From assembly GCF_041929205.1 (NCBI RefSeq), contig NZ_JBHFNT010000288.1: DNA of 64,000 nucleotides. One strand, given 5' to 3'. Under the pieces are notes generated by a model. The model saw only the letters and a list, made by a program, of their open reading frames with translations. It was not told the origin of the DNA and ran no database searches. Below, one piece after another: positions 27,953-36,487 of the stretch. Within the stretch, counting starts at the first letter, position 1, and every line of letters begins with the position of its first letter. Both the position numbers and the translations under genes were made by a program. The stretch comes from Floridanema evergladense. Lineage in GTDB: Bacteria; Cyanobacteriota; Cyanobacteriia; Cyanobacteriales; Aerosakkonemataceae.

Positions 27953-28486
27953 CTAAGCTGCTTGCAGCGGATTTAAAAACCGACTACTAAATTTTATGAC
28001 ATCACCAAGGTCTACATCTTGATCTTTCTCTGCATTCAAAAATACATTTAATACCTGATTTCCGCCATCTTGAATTTCTGGTTTAATTGCTCCCATATTC
28101 AGCAAACTAGCTACACTTGCAACTATTGTGGGTAAAATTGTTTGGACTTGGTTTGCACTTAATCCAGTAATTTGAGTAATTGCTTGAATTATTTGCTGTT
28201 GGACTTGAGGCGAAATTAAAGATTGCAGTACTGTGGTATTACCATGAGCATTTATAGCTTGATTTATGAAATTTTCTAAATTGCCATTTGGTAGTGATTT
28301 TTGTTGTTGTAATACTGGGCGAATTAAACTGCCTACAGTTGACATTACATTTTGCATTTTAGCTGGATCAATTCCATAATTGGCTGACAACTGATTAACG
28401 GTATTCATAACTGACTCCAGCCGAGAAACACTACCTTGCTGGTTAGGATTGTTGATGGAGCAAAGAATATCAAAAAAGAGTCCCAT
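27953..28486 (-). CDS. DUF937-like protein
   Basis: A 177-residue, mostly helical protein. The DUF937 (YidB-like) pattern shows as MGLFFDILCSI at the start and repeated helices with GLSANQVQTILPTIVASVASLLNMG. It is Gln/Asn-rich in the middle (PVLQQQKSLPNGNLENFINQ). The C-terminal acidic tail EKDQDVDLGDVIKFSSRFL is conserved-looking. Function is unknown. It lies downstream of the DUF4912 gene on the same strand with an 89-base gap containing a hairpin. Confidence 0.8.
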   Translation of the reverse strand: MGLFFDILCSINNPNQQGSVSRLESVMNTVNQLSANYGIDPAKMQNVMSTVGSLIRPVLQQQKSLPNGNLENFINQAINAHGNTTVLQSLISPQVQQQIIQAITQITGLSANQVQTILPTIVASVASLLNMGAIKPEIQDGGNQVLNVFLNAEKDQDVDLGDVIKFSSRFLNPLQAA

Positions 28487-28522
28487 GATTTTTTCAGTTC
28501 AAATAATTGAGTAAATTTTTGG

Positions 28523-28565
28523 GAGTTGCCTATCACTGATCTCAAAAGATTAGGTTAGGCAACTC
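28523..28565. terminator. Hairpin after the DUF4912 gene
   Basis: GAGTTGCCTA (28523-28532) pairs perfectly with TAGGCAACTC (28556-28565). It lies just past the stop of the minus-strand DUF4912 gene. There is no good T-run on either strand, so its role as a terminator is weak; it may be a transcript-stabilising hairpin. Confidence 0.4.
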
Positions 28566-28575
28566 AGAAAAAGTT

Positions 28576-31500
28576 TTATTTGGATTTACCTTTTAAAGGT
28601 ATACGAACGTGGAAAGAGCGAATTAAACGCAACCACTGACCATCATTGGTATAGTAACCGACTTCTGCAATGTAATCCCGATCGCTCACTCTCACAATAA
28701 CGTGCTTATCCTGTTGAGTTTCTTTGCAAAAGTACTCCTGCGTGTTGTGAGGTTGCTGATAGTCAATATCCAAATCTGTGGCATCATGAACCCGAAGCAT
28801 AAATCTTTCTCCACCTTTTTGCTGAAGAGCTATTTTATAGTCTTCGGAAACTTCCCAGTAAGCGTAAGCATCACAAGCATTCAAAGGGACAAGAATAATT
28901 CGACATTCGCTTTTGCTTGCAGGTTGACCATTTGCGCGATTATTATCTTCAGAACTTTGTGAAGTTGTTGTCGCAGATGTTGCCACTCCCGCAACTGCGG
29001 CTATATCTCCATTAACTGCTGCACTGTTTGTGTTGGCATCTCCAGTTAAAGCGATCGCTGTTTCGCTGACATCTCCTACTACATTCGGAGTTAATGTAGT
29101 AACATTGCTCAGTTCATCGGAAATAACTGGAACTGCATCACCGATAAAACTGGATGGTATTTTTGCGGGTAGGATTGTGGTGTCGATCGATTGAATCGAA
29201 ACTTCTTTTGGTGGGCTAACAATTTGCAGTGAAGCAGAACGAGCTAATTTTAGCCATTGTCCTTCATCTGTAATGTAACCTACCTCGGCTACAAAATCGC
29301 GATCGCATAGCGTGCCGTTAGGCACGCTATGCGGAATCGCTACCCGCAAATTTGTAGAATTGAGATCGCATTCATACTCCTGAAAACTATTCGCTGGTTG
29401 TCGATCGAAATCGATACCTGTAATGTCGTAGACTCGCAGCAGCAGTATTTTTCCCGCTTGTTGTATTTCTGCTTTTTGTGTTTCGGAAATTTCCCAGTCA
29501 GCTTCCGCTTCTTGTGGGTTAGTTTGAACTAGAATTAACCGACTTTCTGGAATCACAGGAGTTGGGGGAGTTTCTGGTGCCATCACTCCACCAGCTAACC
29601 CAATTCCCGCAGCAGCAGCGGCGACTCCTAATCCATCTATAGTTGCAGGAATTTGACTATCTGAGACTTCGCTAGTGATTCTTACTGGAGAAGAACGGGC
29701 AATTTTAAGCCATTGTCCATAATCGGTCATGTAACCAATTTCGGCAATGTAATCGCGATCGCTCAGTGGAATCGGAATTTGTAAATGTGTCTTTTGTTCC
29801 TCGCACTCATGTTGCCACTCACTATGGGCCGATTGCAAATCTAAGTCAATGTCTCCGGTAATGTCATAAAGGCAGAGTGTTAGTTTTTTCCCACCCAACT
29901 CTCTAAGTTCTGCCAATTTTTCCGGGGAAATTTCCCAGGAAGCTTCTGCTTCTTGTGGGCTAGTTTGAACTAGAATTAATCGACTTTCTTCAATGACAGG
30001 AGTTGCGGGAGTTTCTGATGCCATCACTCCATTAGCTAACCCAATTCCCGCAGCAGCAGCGGCGACTCCTAATCCATCTATAGTTGCAGGAATTTGACTA
30101 TCTAAAACTTCGCTAGTGATTCTTACTGGAGAAGAACGGGCGATTTTGAGCCATTGTCCATAATCGGTCATGTAACCAATTTCGGCAATGTAATCGCGAT
30201 CGCTCAGTGGAATCGGAATTTGTAAATGTGTCTTTTGTTCCTCGCACTCATGTTGCCACTCGCTATGGGCTGGCTGCAAATCTAAGTCGATGCCTCCGGT
30301 AATGTCATAAAGGCAGAGTGTTAGTTTTTTCCCACCCAACTCTCTAAGTTCTGCCAGTTTTTCCGGGGAAATTTCCCAGGAAGCTTCCGCTTCTTGTGGG
30401 CTAGTTTGAACTAAAATTAACCGACTTTCTGGAATGATAGGAGTTGCGGGAGTTTCTTGGGGAATCAATCCACCAGCTAATCCTACTCCCGCAGCAGCAG
30501 CGGCTATTGCTGCTTCAGGAATTTCCCAATCTGCTTCTGCTAATTGATCTGATGAAATTCTGAGATGATTAGAACGAACCACACTTAGCCAACCATTATC
30601 GCTGGTGAGATAACCGAGTTCGGCAATATAATCTCGATCGAGATGTGCGATCGGCAAATGTAAATCCTGCTGTTGTTCGCTACAGTTAAACTCCTCAACA
30701 CTGTGCGGTTTTTGGTGATCCATGTCAATCCCAGTGACATCATAAAGACGCAGCTTCATTTTTTGCCCGCCTTTTTGCCGCATCTCTTCTTTTACTCGAT
30801 CGGGAACTTCCCAATAAGCATAAGCCTCTCGATTATTCCGAGACGCGAGAACTAATCGGCTTCTAGGAATTGGTGCCGGAACGACTGGGGGAACAACAAC
30901 TTCAGGGGCAGCACCACCTCGACCTTTGAACAACCACCAGAATAACCCACCCAACAGAGGCAGCAACAGCAACAACCAAAGCCAAGGTAAAATTTTATCC
31001 GTTGACTCGTCATCGGCAACTGCACCCGCACCCGCATTAGGTTCGGTTGCTGCTGGTGAAGACGCATCAGGCGCAACAGCGACAGGAGGCGCAACAGCAG
31101 TAGGAGTTTTGGTAGTTGGCGCTGCGGTTGTGCTACCATCAATGGCCCCTATTGCCCCAGAAATTCTACTAGCTTCAACTAACGGTTGGTTTTGTGAAGA
31201 TGTGGCATTTCCCAAAAATGCCAGGATCGTTGGAGAGACGTTTGATTTTTTGTAAACGTAAAGCAGAGGTTGGGAGAAGGGATAACGAGGACTGTTCGGT
31301 AGAACATTGTGCATTGAGACGATTCGCACTCTGGGGTTGTTGACTACTTGATCGGAAATTGCATATCCAATCCCGTCTCTTCCCAGTTGCTTAATTACTG
31401 CTTCGGTGCTGTCTCGAGAAACTTTTTTGTGATTTGAGCTAGGTTTAAAGCTGTCTTTTTGGAAAATGGTGTAAGTGGTGAATGCTTGACGAGTATCGCT

Positions 31501-32061
31501 ACTCTCTGGGCGATCGACTATGCGAATTTTCCCTGGCTTTCCACCAACTTGCGCCCAGTCGGAAATTTCACCCCGATAAATTTTGGCAAACTGTTGGGCT
31601 GTAATACTTTTCTGGAATCTGTTATTTCGTCCCACGATAATGGCGATTTTGTTGCGAGTTATAGGAACAGCAACTAACCCTTGGGCTTTTTCTTCTTTAG
31701 TCAGGGGGCGACCAATGGCAGCTAAGTCTATTTTTTCTTCTTCTAAAGCTTTAAGTGCGGCGTTAGTTCCTTGATATGAAAATTTAATATCTGTACCCGG
31801 ATATTTACTTTTAAAATTTTTCTCCAAAGCTTCATTAATCTTGCTCATGCTTGTGGAACCAGCAACACGCAATGTTTTGCCGGGTGGAAGTTCCTTGGGA
31901 ATTGGAAAAGAAGGATTATTCGATGATTGGGCTAGTAGGGTTTGGGTTGTGGAATTAGCTACAACTCTCATAGCGATCGCTAAGGAAATCAGAGTTGCGC
32001 TATTTGCCAAAGCTAACGTAATCGCTAAAGCCGCTAACGGTCTTTGTTTTTTACCAGACAC
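28576..32061 (-). CDS. PstS-like binding domain joined to five DUF4912 repeats
   Basis: After an N-terminal export signal (about 10-35), residues ~55-300 form a PstS-type phosphate-binding domain (LRVAGSTSMSKINEALEKNF, IDLAAIGRPLTKEEK, RIVDRPESSDTRQAF, GIGYAISDQVV). An Ala/Pro/Thr-rich linker leads to one transmembrane segment (~355-378, ending in WWLFKGRGG). Five DUF4912 units follow, beginning near residues 399, 544, 690, 837 and 1052; each has YWEV or SWEI, LYDITG and the hallmark DRDYIAEIGY. The positive charges after the membrane segment predict that the DUF4912 array is cytoplasmic. This looks like a receptor with a solute-binding exterior. Units 2 and 3 are nearly identical (441-bp tandem duplication), and unit 4 carries a palindrome insertion. 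Confidence 0.9.
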   Translation of the reverse strand: MSGKKQRPLAALAITLALANSATLISLAIAMRVVANSTTQTLLAQSSNNPSFPIPKELPPGKTLRVAGSTSMSKINEALEKNFKSKYPGTDIKFSYQGTNAALKALEEEKIDLAAIGRPLTKEEKAQGLVAVPITRNKIAIIVGRNNRFQKSITAQQFAKIYRGEISDWAQVGGKPGKIRIVDRPESSDTRQAFTTYTIFQKDSFKPSSNHKKVSRDSTEAVIKQLGRDGIGYAISDQVVNNPRVRIVSMHNVLPNSPRYPFSQPLLYVYKKSNVSPTILAFLGNATSSQNQPLVEASRISGAIGAIDGSTTAAPTTKTPTAVAPPVAVAPDASSPAATEPNAGAGAVADDESTDKILPWLWLLLLLPLLGGLFWWLFKGRGGAAPEVVVPPVVPAPIPRSRLVLASRNNREAYAYWEVPDRVKEEMRQKGGQKMKLRLYDVTGIDMDHQKPHSVEEFNCSEQQQDLHLPIAHLDRDYIAELGYLTSDNGWLSVVRSNHLRISSDQLAEADWEIPEAAIAAAAAGVGLAGGLIPQETPATPIIPESRLILVQTSPQEAEASWEISPEKLAELRELGGKKLTLCLYDITGGIDLDLQPAHSEWQHECEEQKTHLQIPIPLSDRDYIAEIGYMTDYGQWLKIARSSPVRITSEVLDSQIPATIDGLGVAAAAAGIGLANGVMASETPATPVIEESRLILVQTSPQEAEASWEISPEKLAELRELGGKKLTLCLYDITGDIDLDLQSAHSEWQHECEEQKTHLQIPIPLSDRDYIAEIGYMTDYGQWLKIARSSPVRITSEVSDSQIPATIDGLGVAAAAAGIGLAGGVMAPETPPTPVIPESRLILVQTNPQEAEADWEISETQKAEIQQAGKILLLRVYDITGIDFDRQPANSFQEYECDLNSTNLRVAIPHSVPNGTLCDRDFVAEVGYITDEGQWLKLARSASLQIVSPPKEVSIQSIDTTILPAKIPSSFIGDAVPVISDELSNVTTLTPNVVGDVSETAIALTGDANTNSAAVNGDIAAVAGVATSATTTSQSSEDNNRANGQPASKSECRIILVPLNACDAYAYWEVSEDYKIALQQKGGERFMLRVHDATDLDIDYQQPHNTQEYFCKETQQDKHVIVRVSDRDYIAEVGYYTNDGQWLRLIRSFHVRIPLKGKSK
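29305..29332. repeat. Palindrome inserted in frame in DUF4912 unit 4
   Basis: GCATAGCGTGCC (29305-29316) and GGCACGCTATGC (29321-29332) form a perfect 12-base-pair stem with a GTTA loop. On the coding (minus) strand it supplies the residues HSVPNGTLC, where the other DUF4912 units have only two residues before DRD. It abuts a HIP1 site. Confidence 0.85.
29561..30442. repeat. Two tandem 441-bp units encoding DUF4912 repeats 2 and 3
   Basis: The marker GTTG(G/C)GGGAG recurs at 29561, 30002 and 30443, exactly 441 bases (147 codons) apart. The two units between are nearly identical by eye over their full length, including an Ala-rich linker and the DUF4912 domain. This is a recent in-frame duplication. 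Confidence 0.85.
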
Positions 32062-32414
32062 TTTTCTAATCCTTTGTATACTAGAAAACTTTGACAGAGA
32101 ACAACCGAAATCAATAGAGTATAACCTTTTAGTTAATATCTTTTGCTCGATAGGTTTTTGTCAACACTAATCTAGTTAATATTTATCACTAAATTGGTTG
32201 CTGTTTAATTTACTTCATGAGTAAATTCCCAATCTGTAAATCTTAAGTTGTTTATTGTAACTACTTATACATTATTTCGATTGTTAGAGAACAAACGCTG
32301 TAGTGAGGTAAACACCACTTTGAGCAGTATGGTTTTCCTACTGATTTTGCCTTTAGAAGCAGGCATGATGGAGTTAATTGAATTCGGAAGTGGGTTTAAG
32401 CCTGCATAGAAAAA
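32062..32414. other. Divergent intergenic region
   Basis: It separates the DUF4912 gene (minus) from the DUF4342 gene (plus) and should hold both promoters. It is AT-rich. A TTGACA at ~32090 is present, but no well-spaced -10 box follows it. No RNA gene or repeat was recognised. Confidence 0.4.
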
Positions 32415-32765
32415 ATGAATGCACAATTTGAAAAATTTGAAGACCAAGCACCAACTGTAATCGTTGAACCAAACACAGTTGAAGAAGCGGAAACTACTAC
32501 TGAAAATCAGGAAAAAGTGCGGGTAGAAGAAGTTAAATTTAACCGCGATACGGTTGTTGATTTCTACAAAAATGTAGTTAATAGAACTGAGAATCGTTAT
32601 CTAGTAGTTAAAAACAAACAAGGGCGAGTTTTAACAGAAATTCCTCTGTTAGTTGGTGTTCCTGGCTTAGTTGTCGGTACGGTTGTATTTCCCTTCGCTG
32701 CGGCGATAGTGGCTGTAGCAGCAACAGTAGCTAATGTGACTGTGGCGATCGAACGTAAGCAATAA
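32415..32765 (+). CDS. DUF4342 domain protein
   Basis: A 116-residue protein with an acidic, disordered N-terminus (1-35) and a DUF4342 domain: VRVEEVKFNRDTVVDFYKNVVNR, then RYLVVKNKQGRVLTEIPLLVGVPG. A C-terminal hydrophobic segment (~82-108, FPFAAAIVAVAATVANVTVAI) may be a membrane anchor or a buried helix. Function is unknown. It is followed 30 bases later by a strong hairpin terminator, so it is likely monocistronic. Confidence 0.85.
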   Translation: MNAQFEKFEDQAPTVIVEPNTVEEAETTTENQEKVRVEEVKFNRDTVVDFYKNVVNRTENRYLVVKNKQGRVLTEIPLLVGVPGLVVGTVVFPFAAAIVAVAATVANVTVAIERKQ

Positions 32766-32794
32766 TATTTCCCCTAGCTAATTATTGAAAATCT

Positions 32795-32838
32795 AACAGC
32801 GCTGTTCCGATTTGGTTGCCGGAAAGCGCTGTTTGTTT
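32795..32838 (+). terminator. Intrinsic terminator after the DUF4342 gene
   Basis: AACAGCGCT (32795-32803) pairs with AGCGCTGTT (32825-32833), and the inner TTCCG/CGGAA extends the stem past a one-base bulge. A T-rich tail TGTTT follows. Confidence 0.75.
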
Positions 32839-32858
32839 ATGATAGAAGAAAGACAGAA

Positions 32859-32928
32859 GGGGAGGTAGAACCTCCCCATACTCGTTCCCAGGTTCAACCT
32901 GGGAACGAGAAACAGAGGCTCCGCCTCT
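32859..32928. repeat. Cluster of three small palindromes
   Basis: Three separate palindromes stand side by side: GGGGAGGT/ACCTCCCC (32859-32877), CTCGTTCCCAGG/CCTGGGAACGAG (32881-32909) and AGAGGC/GCCTCT (32914-32928). Dispersed palindromes of this type are common in filamentous cyanobacterial genomes. The spacing and differing sequences rule out a CRISPR array. Confidence 0.7.
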
Positions 32929-32980
32929 AGCGATCGCCACAAGTACGAGAAAGCCATCTCAAAGTTAAATTTTCTAAGTA

Positions 32981-33598
32981 ATGGATATTCAAGCTATTAT
33001 TTACTTAAAACAAAACGATCCGATATTAGCTAAAGTAATTGAGCTAGTTGGTACTGACAGTTTAGAATTAGCTTACTATCAAGAAAATTTGGATTTACTC
33101 ACTGCACTTTCTCAAGCAATTATCTTTCAACAGATTTCTACTAAAGTAGCTACAAAAATTTTTCAAAGATTTATCTTATTGTATCAACAAGCCGATCGCC
33201 AATTAACCGCCAAAGCTATTCTCGAAACGCCGGAAGATGTCCTTCGCAGTGTGGGACTTTCTCGCCAAAAAATTACTTATTTAAAAGATTTAGCTTTAAA
33301 AATTGAGCAAGGTTTACCAACTTTAGCAGAATTAACATTGATGGAAGATGCAGAGGTAATTGCCAGTTTGACCCAAGTTAAAGGGATCGGAAAATGGACA
33401 GCACAAATGTTTTTAATTTTCCATTTACATCGACCTGATGTATTACCAGTTAACGATCTTGGTATCCAAAGTGCGATCGCCAAACTCTACAACTTAAACA
33501 CTTTACCAGATCCCAAAACCATCGAAAAATTAGCCCAAAAATGGCAACCTTATCGCAGCTTAGCTTGTCGCTACTTGTGGCGCAGTTTGGCAATTTAA
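32981..33598 (+). CDS. DNA-3-methyladenine glycosylase II family (HhH-GPD)
   Basis: A base-excision repair glycosylase of the AlkA superfamily that removes alkylated bases. The helix-hairpin-helix is LTQVKGIGKWTAQMFLIF (~residues 129-146), and the catalytic Asp is in LPVNDLGIQ about 18 residues later. The N-terminal FQQISTKVATKIFQRF helix is typical. At 205 residues it lacks the AlkA N-terminal domain, as in the small archaeal/yeast MAG type. It follows the palindrome cluster and stands alone. The substrate range cannot be told. Confidence 0.92.
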   Translation: MDIQAIIYLKQNDPILAKVIELVGTDSLELAYYQENLDLLTALSQAIIFQQISTKVATKIFQRFILLYQQADRQLTAKAILETPEDVLRSVGLSRQKITYLKDLALKIEQGLPTLAELTLMEDAEVIASLTQVKGIGKWTAQMFLIFHLHRPDVLPVNDLGIQSAIAKLYNLNTLPDPKTIEKLAQKWQPYRSLACRYLWRSLAI

Positions 33599-33630
33599 GC
33601 GATTATTGCACTAGCCAGATTTAAAAAAAA

Positions 33631-33656
33631 TCCCAATCCCCAATCCCCAGTCCCCC
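33631..33656. repeat. STRR heptanucleotide repeat
   Basis: Tandem AATCCCC-type heptamers (CAATCCC, CAATCCC, CAGTCCC) between the glycosylase and protease genes. Confidence 0.6.
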
Positions 33657-33756
33657 AACACTAGCCATTTTTCTAGGTAGCTAACTCGCCATTTATCCGA
33701 TGTTGCTGAGGGTGATAATTCTGCATTCTAGAATTAAGCGACATTAAAGGAATGAT

Positions 33757-34677
33757 ATGGTAACTTCAACAACAGAGAGTGGAAATTTATTACAACAACT
33801 CTCCAACAATTTGGCGGATATTGTCGAACAATCAGGACGTTCTATAGTAGCGGTGAATGGGCGCAGGCGGATGTCTTCTGCGGGTGTGCATTGGCGATCG
33901 GGAATTGTGGTGACAGCCGATCATACTATTAACAGAGAAGAGGATCTTACTGTTACTTTGCCAGACGATCGCACCATTGCCGCTACTTTAATTGGACGCG
34001 ATTCCAGCACTGATTTAGCATTACTGCGATTAGCAGAAACAGACATACCCACAGCAAATTTGCATGATAGCACAGAATTAAAAGTGGGGGAAATGGTGTT
34101 AGCGATCGCTCGTTTTCCAGAAAGCGGCATTAGCGCCAGTTTAGGAGTAATCAGCGCTTTAGGTGGCACTTGGCGCACTTGGCATGGAGGAAGAATTGAC
34201 CAATTTATTCGCCCTTCAGTAATGTTTTATCCCGGTTTTTCTGGCGGCGCATTAGTTAACGCCCAAGGAAAAATTGTTGGCATTAACACTGCTGGCCCTC
34301 GACATTTAGTATTAACAATTCCTACTTCCACAGTCAACCGAGTAGTCGATCGAATATTAACCGGAAAACGCAACAAACCAGGCTATTTAGGTTTAGGAAT
34401 GCAACAAATACAACTGCCTCAACCACTGCGAAAACAGTTAAATATTTCCAGTAGTGGCGGAGTAATTATTGTCAGCGTTGAACCAGATGCACCAGCAGAT
34501 AAAGCAGGAATATTAATTGGTGATATTTTGATAGCGTTAGGTGACAAATCAATTAATGATGTCAGCGATGTTCACTCCATGCTTGACCCCGAAAGAGTCG
34601 GTAAACCGTTAAATGCTCAAATTATTCGCGGTGGTGCTTTAACTCAACTCACAATTATTGTCGGTGAAAGGGAATAA
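33757..34677 (+). CDS. S1C serine protease with PDZ domain, no export signal
   Basis: A HtrA/Deg-like protease with an apparently intact triad: His in VVTADHTI (~52), Asp in SSTDLALLRL (~86), Ser in GFSGGALV (~165), where the canonical GNSGG is changed to GFSGG. The oxyanion-loop change and short loops suggest altered activity. Residues ~215-300 are a PDZ domain (GYLGLGMQQIQLP, GVIIVSVEPDAPADKAGI). There is no signal peptide or membrane anchor, unlike typical Deg proteases, so the enzyme may be cytoplasmic. It is the first gene of a tight set with a second S1C protease and a LuxR-type regulator. Confidence 0.92.
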   Translation: MVTSTTESGNLLQQLSNNLADIVEQSGRSIVAVNGRRRMSSAGVHWRSGIVVTADHTINREEDLTVTLPDDRTIAATLIGRDSSTDLALLRLAETDIPTANLHDSTELKVGEMVLAIARFPESGISASLGVISALGGTWRTWHGGRIDQFIRPSVMFYPGFSGGALVNAQGKIVGINTAGPRHLVLTIPTSTVNRVVDRILTGKRNKPGYLGLGMQQIQLPQPLRKQLNISSSGGVIIVSVEPDAPADKAGILIGDILIALGDKSINDVSDVHSMLDPERVGKPLNAQIIRGGALTQLTIIVGERE

Positions 34678-34731
34678 TTAGGCACTGGATAGTGAGAGTT
34701 TTTACTTTTAGAATTGACAAGGAAAACAAAG

Positions 34732-35598
34732 ATGATTTGGGCAAATTTAACTGCGGAATTAACAGCAGTAACGGAAGATTTGCGGCGTTCCAACGTGCAA
34801 ATTCGAGGAGGCAGAAGAGGCGTTGGTTCTGGGGTAATTTGGAGTAGCGATGGAGTCATTATCACTAACGATCATGTTGTTAGCAGTCGCGGAAATGTAG
34901 AAGTAGAACTCGCTGATGGCAGAGTTTTTATGGCAACGATTACTGCTAAAAATCCCCAGCGAGATTTAGTAGCATTAAAAGTAGATGCTACAGACCTTCC
35001 GGCAGCAAAAATAGGAGATGCAGAAAACTTGCGAGTTGGGGAAATAGTATTAGCTGTTGGTAATCCTTTGGGAGTAAAGGGGGCAGTAACTACAGGAATT
35101 ATTCACAGTGTTGGTTCAACTGAATTTAGTCGGCGCAATTGGATACAAGCAGATATCAAACTTGCACCGGGAAATTCTGGAGGGGCTTTAGCAAATGTGC
35201 AAGGTCAGGTAATAGGAATTAACACAATGATTGTGAATGGTCGAGGGTTTGCTGTACCTAGCAATGTGGTACAACAATTTGTGAGTAATTACCCCGATCG
35301 TCCTTTTTTGGGTGTAACTTTGCAACCTGTTTTAGTTACTATTAATTGTCGCCCTAGTTTTGGATTGTTAATTACTGAAATGGAGGCGGGAAGTCCGGCG
35401 GAAACTGCGAAATTGCAAGTTGGTGATGTATTAACTGGTGTTAGGGGAATTCCTTTTCATAAACCAAATGAGTTATTTCGTATTTTGGAAAATTCTCATG
35501 TTGGAGATGGACTAACTTTGAATTTCCAGCGTGATGGTAGGCGAATGGTAGCGGAAGTAGTGTTATGCAGCAGAGTTTCTTCGGCGGAGGCGGCGTGA
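34732..35598 (+). CDS. Second S1C serine protease with PDZ domain
   Basis: A paralogue of the preceding gene with a canonical triad: His in IITNDHVVS, Asp in PQRDLVALKV and Ser in LAPGNSGGALA. A PDZ domain forms the C-terminal third (FLGVTLQPV, GLLITEMEAGSPAETAKLQVGDVL). The start is set at ATG 34732, with AAGGA eight bases upstream; a TTG at 34714 would add six residues. No export signal is seen. The stop TGA overlaps the GTG of the next gene (GTGA), implying translational coupling. Confidence 0.92.
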   Translation: MIWANLTAELTAVTEDLRRSNVQIRGGRRGVGSGVIWSSDGVIITNDHVVSSRGNVEVELADGRVFMATITAKNPQRDLVALKVDATDLPAAKIGDAENLRVGEIVLAVGNPLGVKGAVTTGIIHSVGSTEFSRRNWIQADIKLAPGNSGGALANVQGQVIGINTMIVNGRGFAVPSNVVQQFVSNYPDRPFLGVTLQPVLVTINCRPSFGLLITEMEAGSPAETAKLQVGDVLTGVRGIPFHKPNELFRILENSHVGDGLTLNFQRDGRRMVAEVVLCSRVSSAEAA

Positions 35599-36239
35599 TT
35601 CGCGTTTTAGTGGTTGCCAACTCTGTAGTTATGCGGGCTGGACTAGAAGCGCTAATTACTGCTAATTCTAATTTGGTTGTGGTGGGCAGTGTTTCTAGTT
35701 CAGATTCTTGGGTGCAACAGGTGATGCAACTTCAGCCGGATGTGTTGTTATGGGAGTGGGAAGAGTCGGAAAATGATGGTGTTCCGACTCTGTTTTCTTT
35801 GGAACCGGAATTGGCTAATTTAGCGATCGTTTTATTAGTAAATAATTGGCAAATTATATCTTTGGTAGAAATTTTGCGGTTTGGGATACGTGGCGTTTTA
35901 CCAATGGAAGCAACCGCTGAGGAAATTATTCAAGCAATTACGGCAACGGTAACTGGATTAACAGTTTTACATCCAGATATAGTAGATAATTTAGTATCGG
36001 TTTTACCTACAAATACTCGATCGACACCTACTAAGTTAAATCATGCTTTAACTAGTCGCGAGATTGAAGTTTTAACTATGCTGGCTGAAGGTTTGGGAAA
36101 TAAAACTATTGCTCGTCGCCTGGGAATTTCAGAGCATACAGTGAAATTTCACATTACCTCGATCTTCAGTAAGCTTAATGCTTCTAGCCGCACTGAAGCA
36201 GTGATTTTAGGCGCTCGTCAGGGTTTGATTTTATTGTAA
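35595..36239 (+). CDS. LuxR-type regulator with degenerate receiver
   Basis: A NarL/LuxR response-regulator architecture. The C-terminal HTH is intact (LTSREIEVLTMLAEGLGNKTIARRLGISEHTVKFHITSIFSKL). The receiver has lost its phosphorylation residues. The acidic pair reads VVANS where VADDH is usual, the phospho-Asp site reads VLLWEWEES, and the conserved Lys region reads GVLPMEAT. It is thus probably phosphorylation-independent. The start is the GTG at 35595 overlapping the stop of the protease gene, with GGAGG just upstream. The coupling to two S1C proteases suggests control by protein contact or proteolysis rather than by a kinase (inference). Confidence 0.9.
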   Translation: MIRVLVVANSVVMRAGLEALITANSNLVVVGSVSSSDSWVQQVMQLQPDVLLWEWEESENDGVPTLFSLEPELANLAIVLLVNNWQIISLVEILRFGIRGVLPMEATAEEIIQAITATVTGLTVLHPDIVDNLVSVLPTNTRSTPTKLNHALTSREIEVLTMLAEGLGNKTIARRLGISEHTVKFHITSIFSKLNASSRTEAVILGARQGLILL

Positions 36240-36487
36240 GTTATTATATTAATAAATATTCCCCTGTAGTACCAAAAGATAAGTTTTTGGTGGTACAGAT
36301 TTGTCATTCTAGCATCCAATGTGAAGCTAAATTTTATTTACATATTTTTCATGAAAATTAAGTAGAGTATAATTTTAATAAGTTTTTTTTCAGTGTTCCT
36401 GATTATGATCAAGAGAAACTAAGGCAAATTTAAGATAAAATTAAATTTCATTTCTTTTTTATAAATATAAAGAGCAGTTAATCAAGT

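Noticed and set aside
32859..32928. Possible CRISPR array
   Set aside because: The palindromes differ from each other and there are no uniform repeats or spacers. The same applies to 60394-60489 and the STRR runs.
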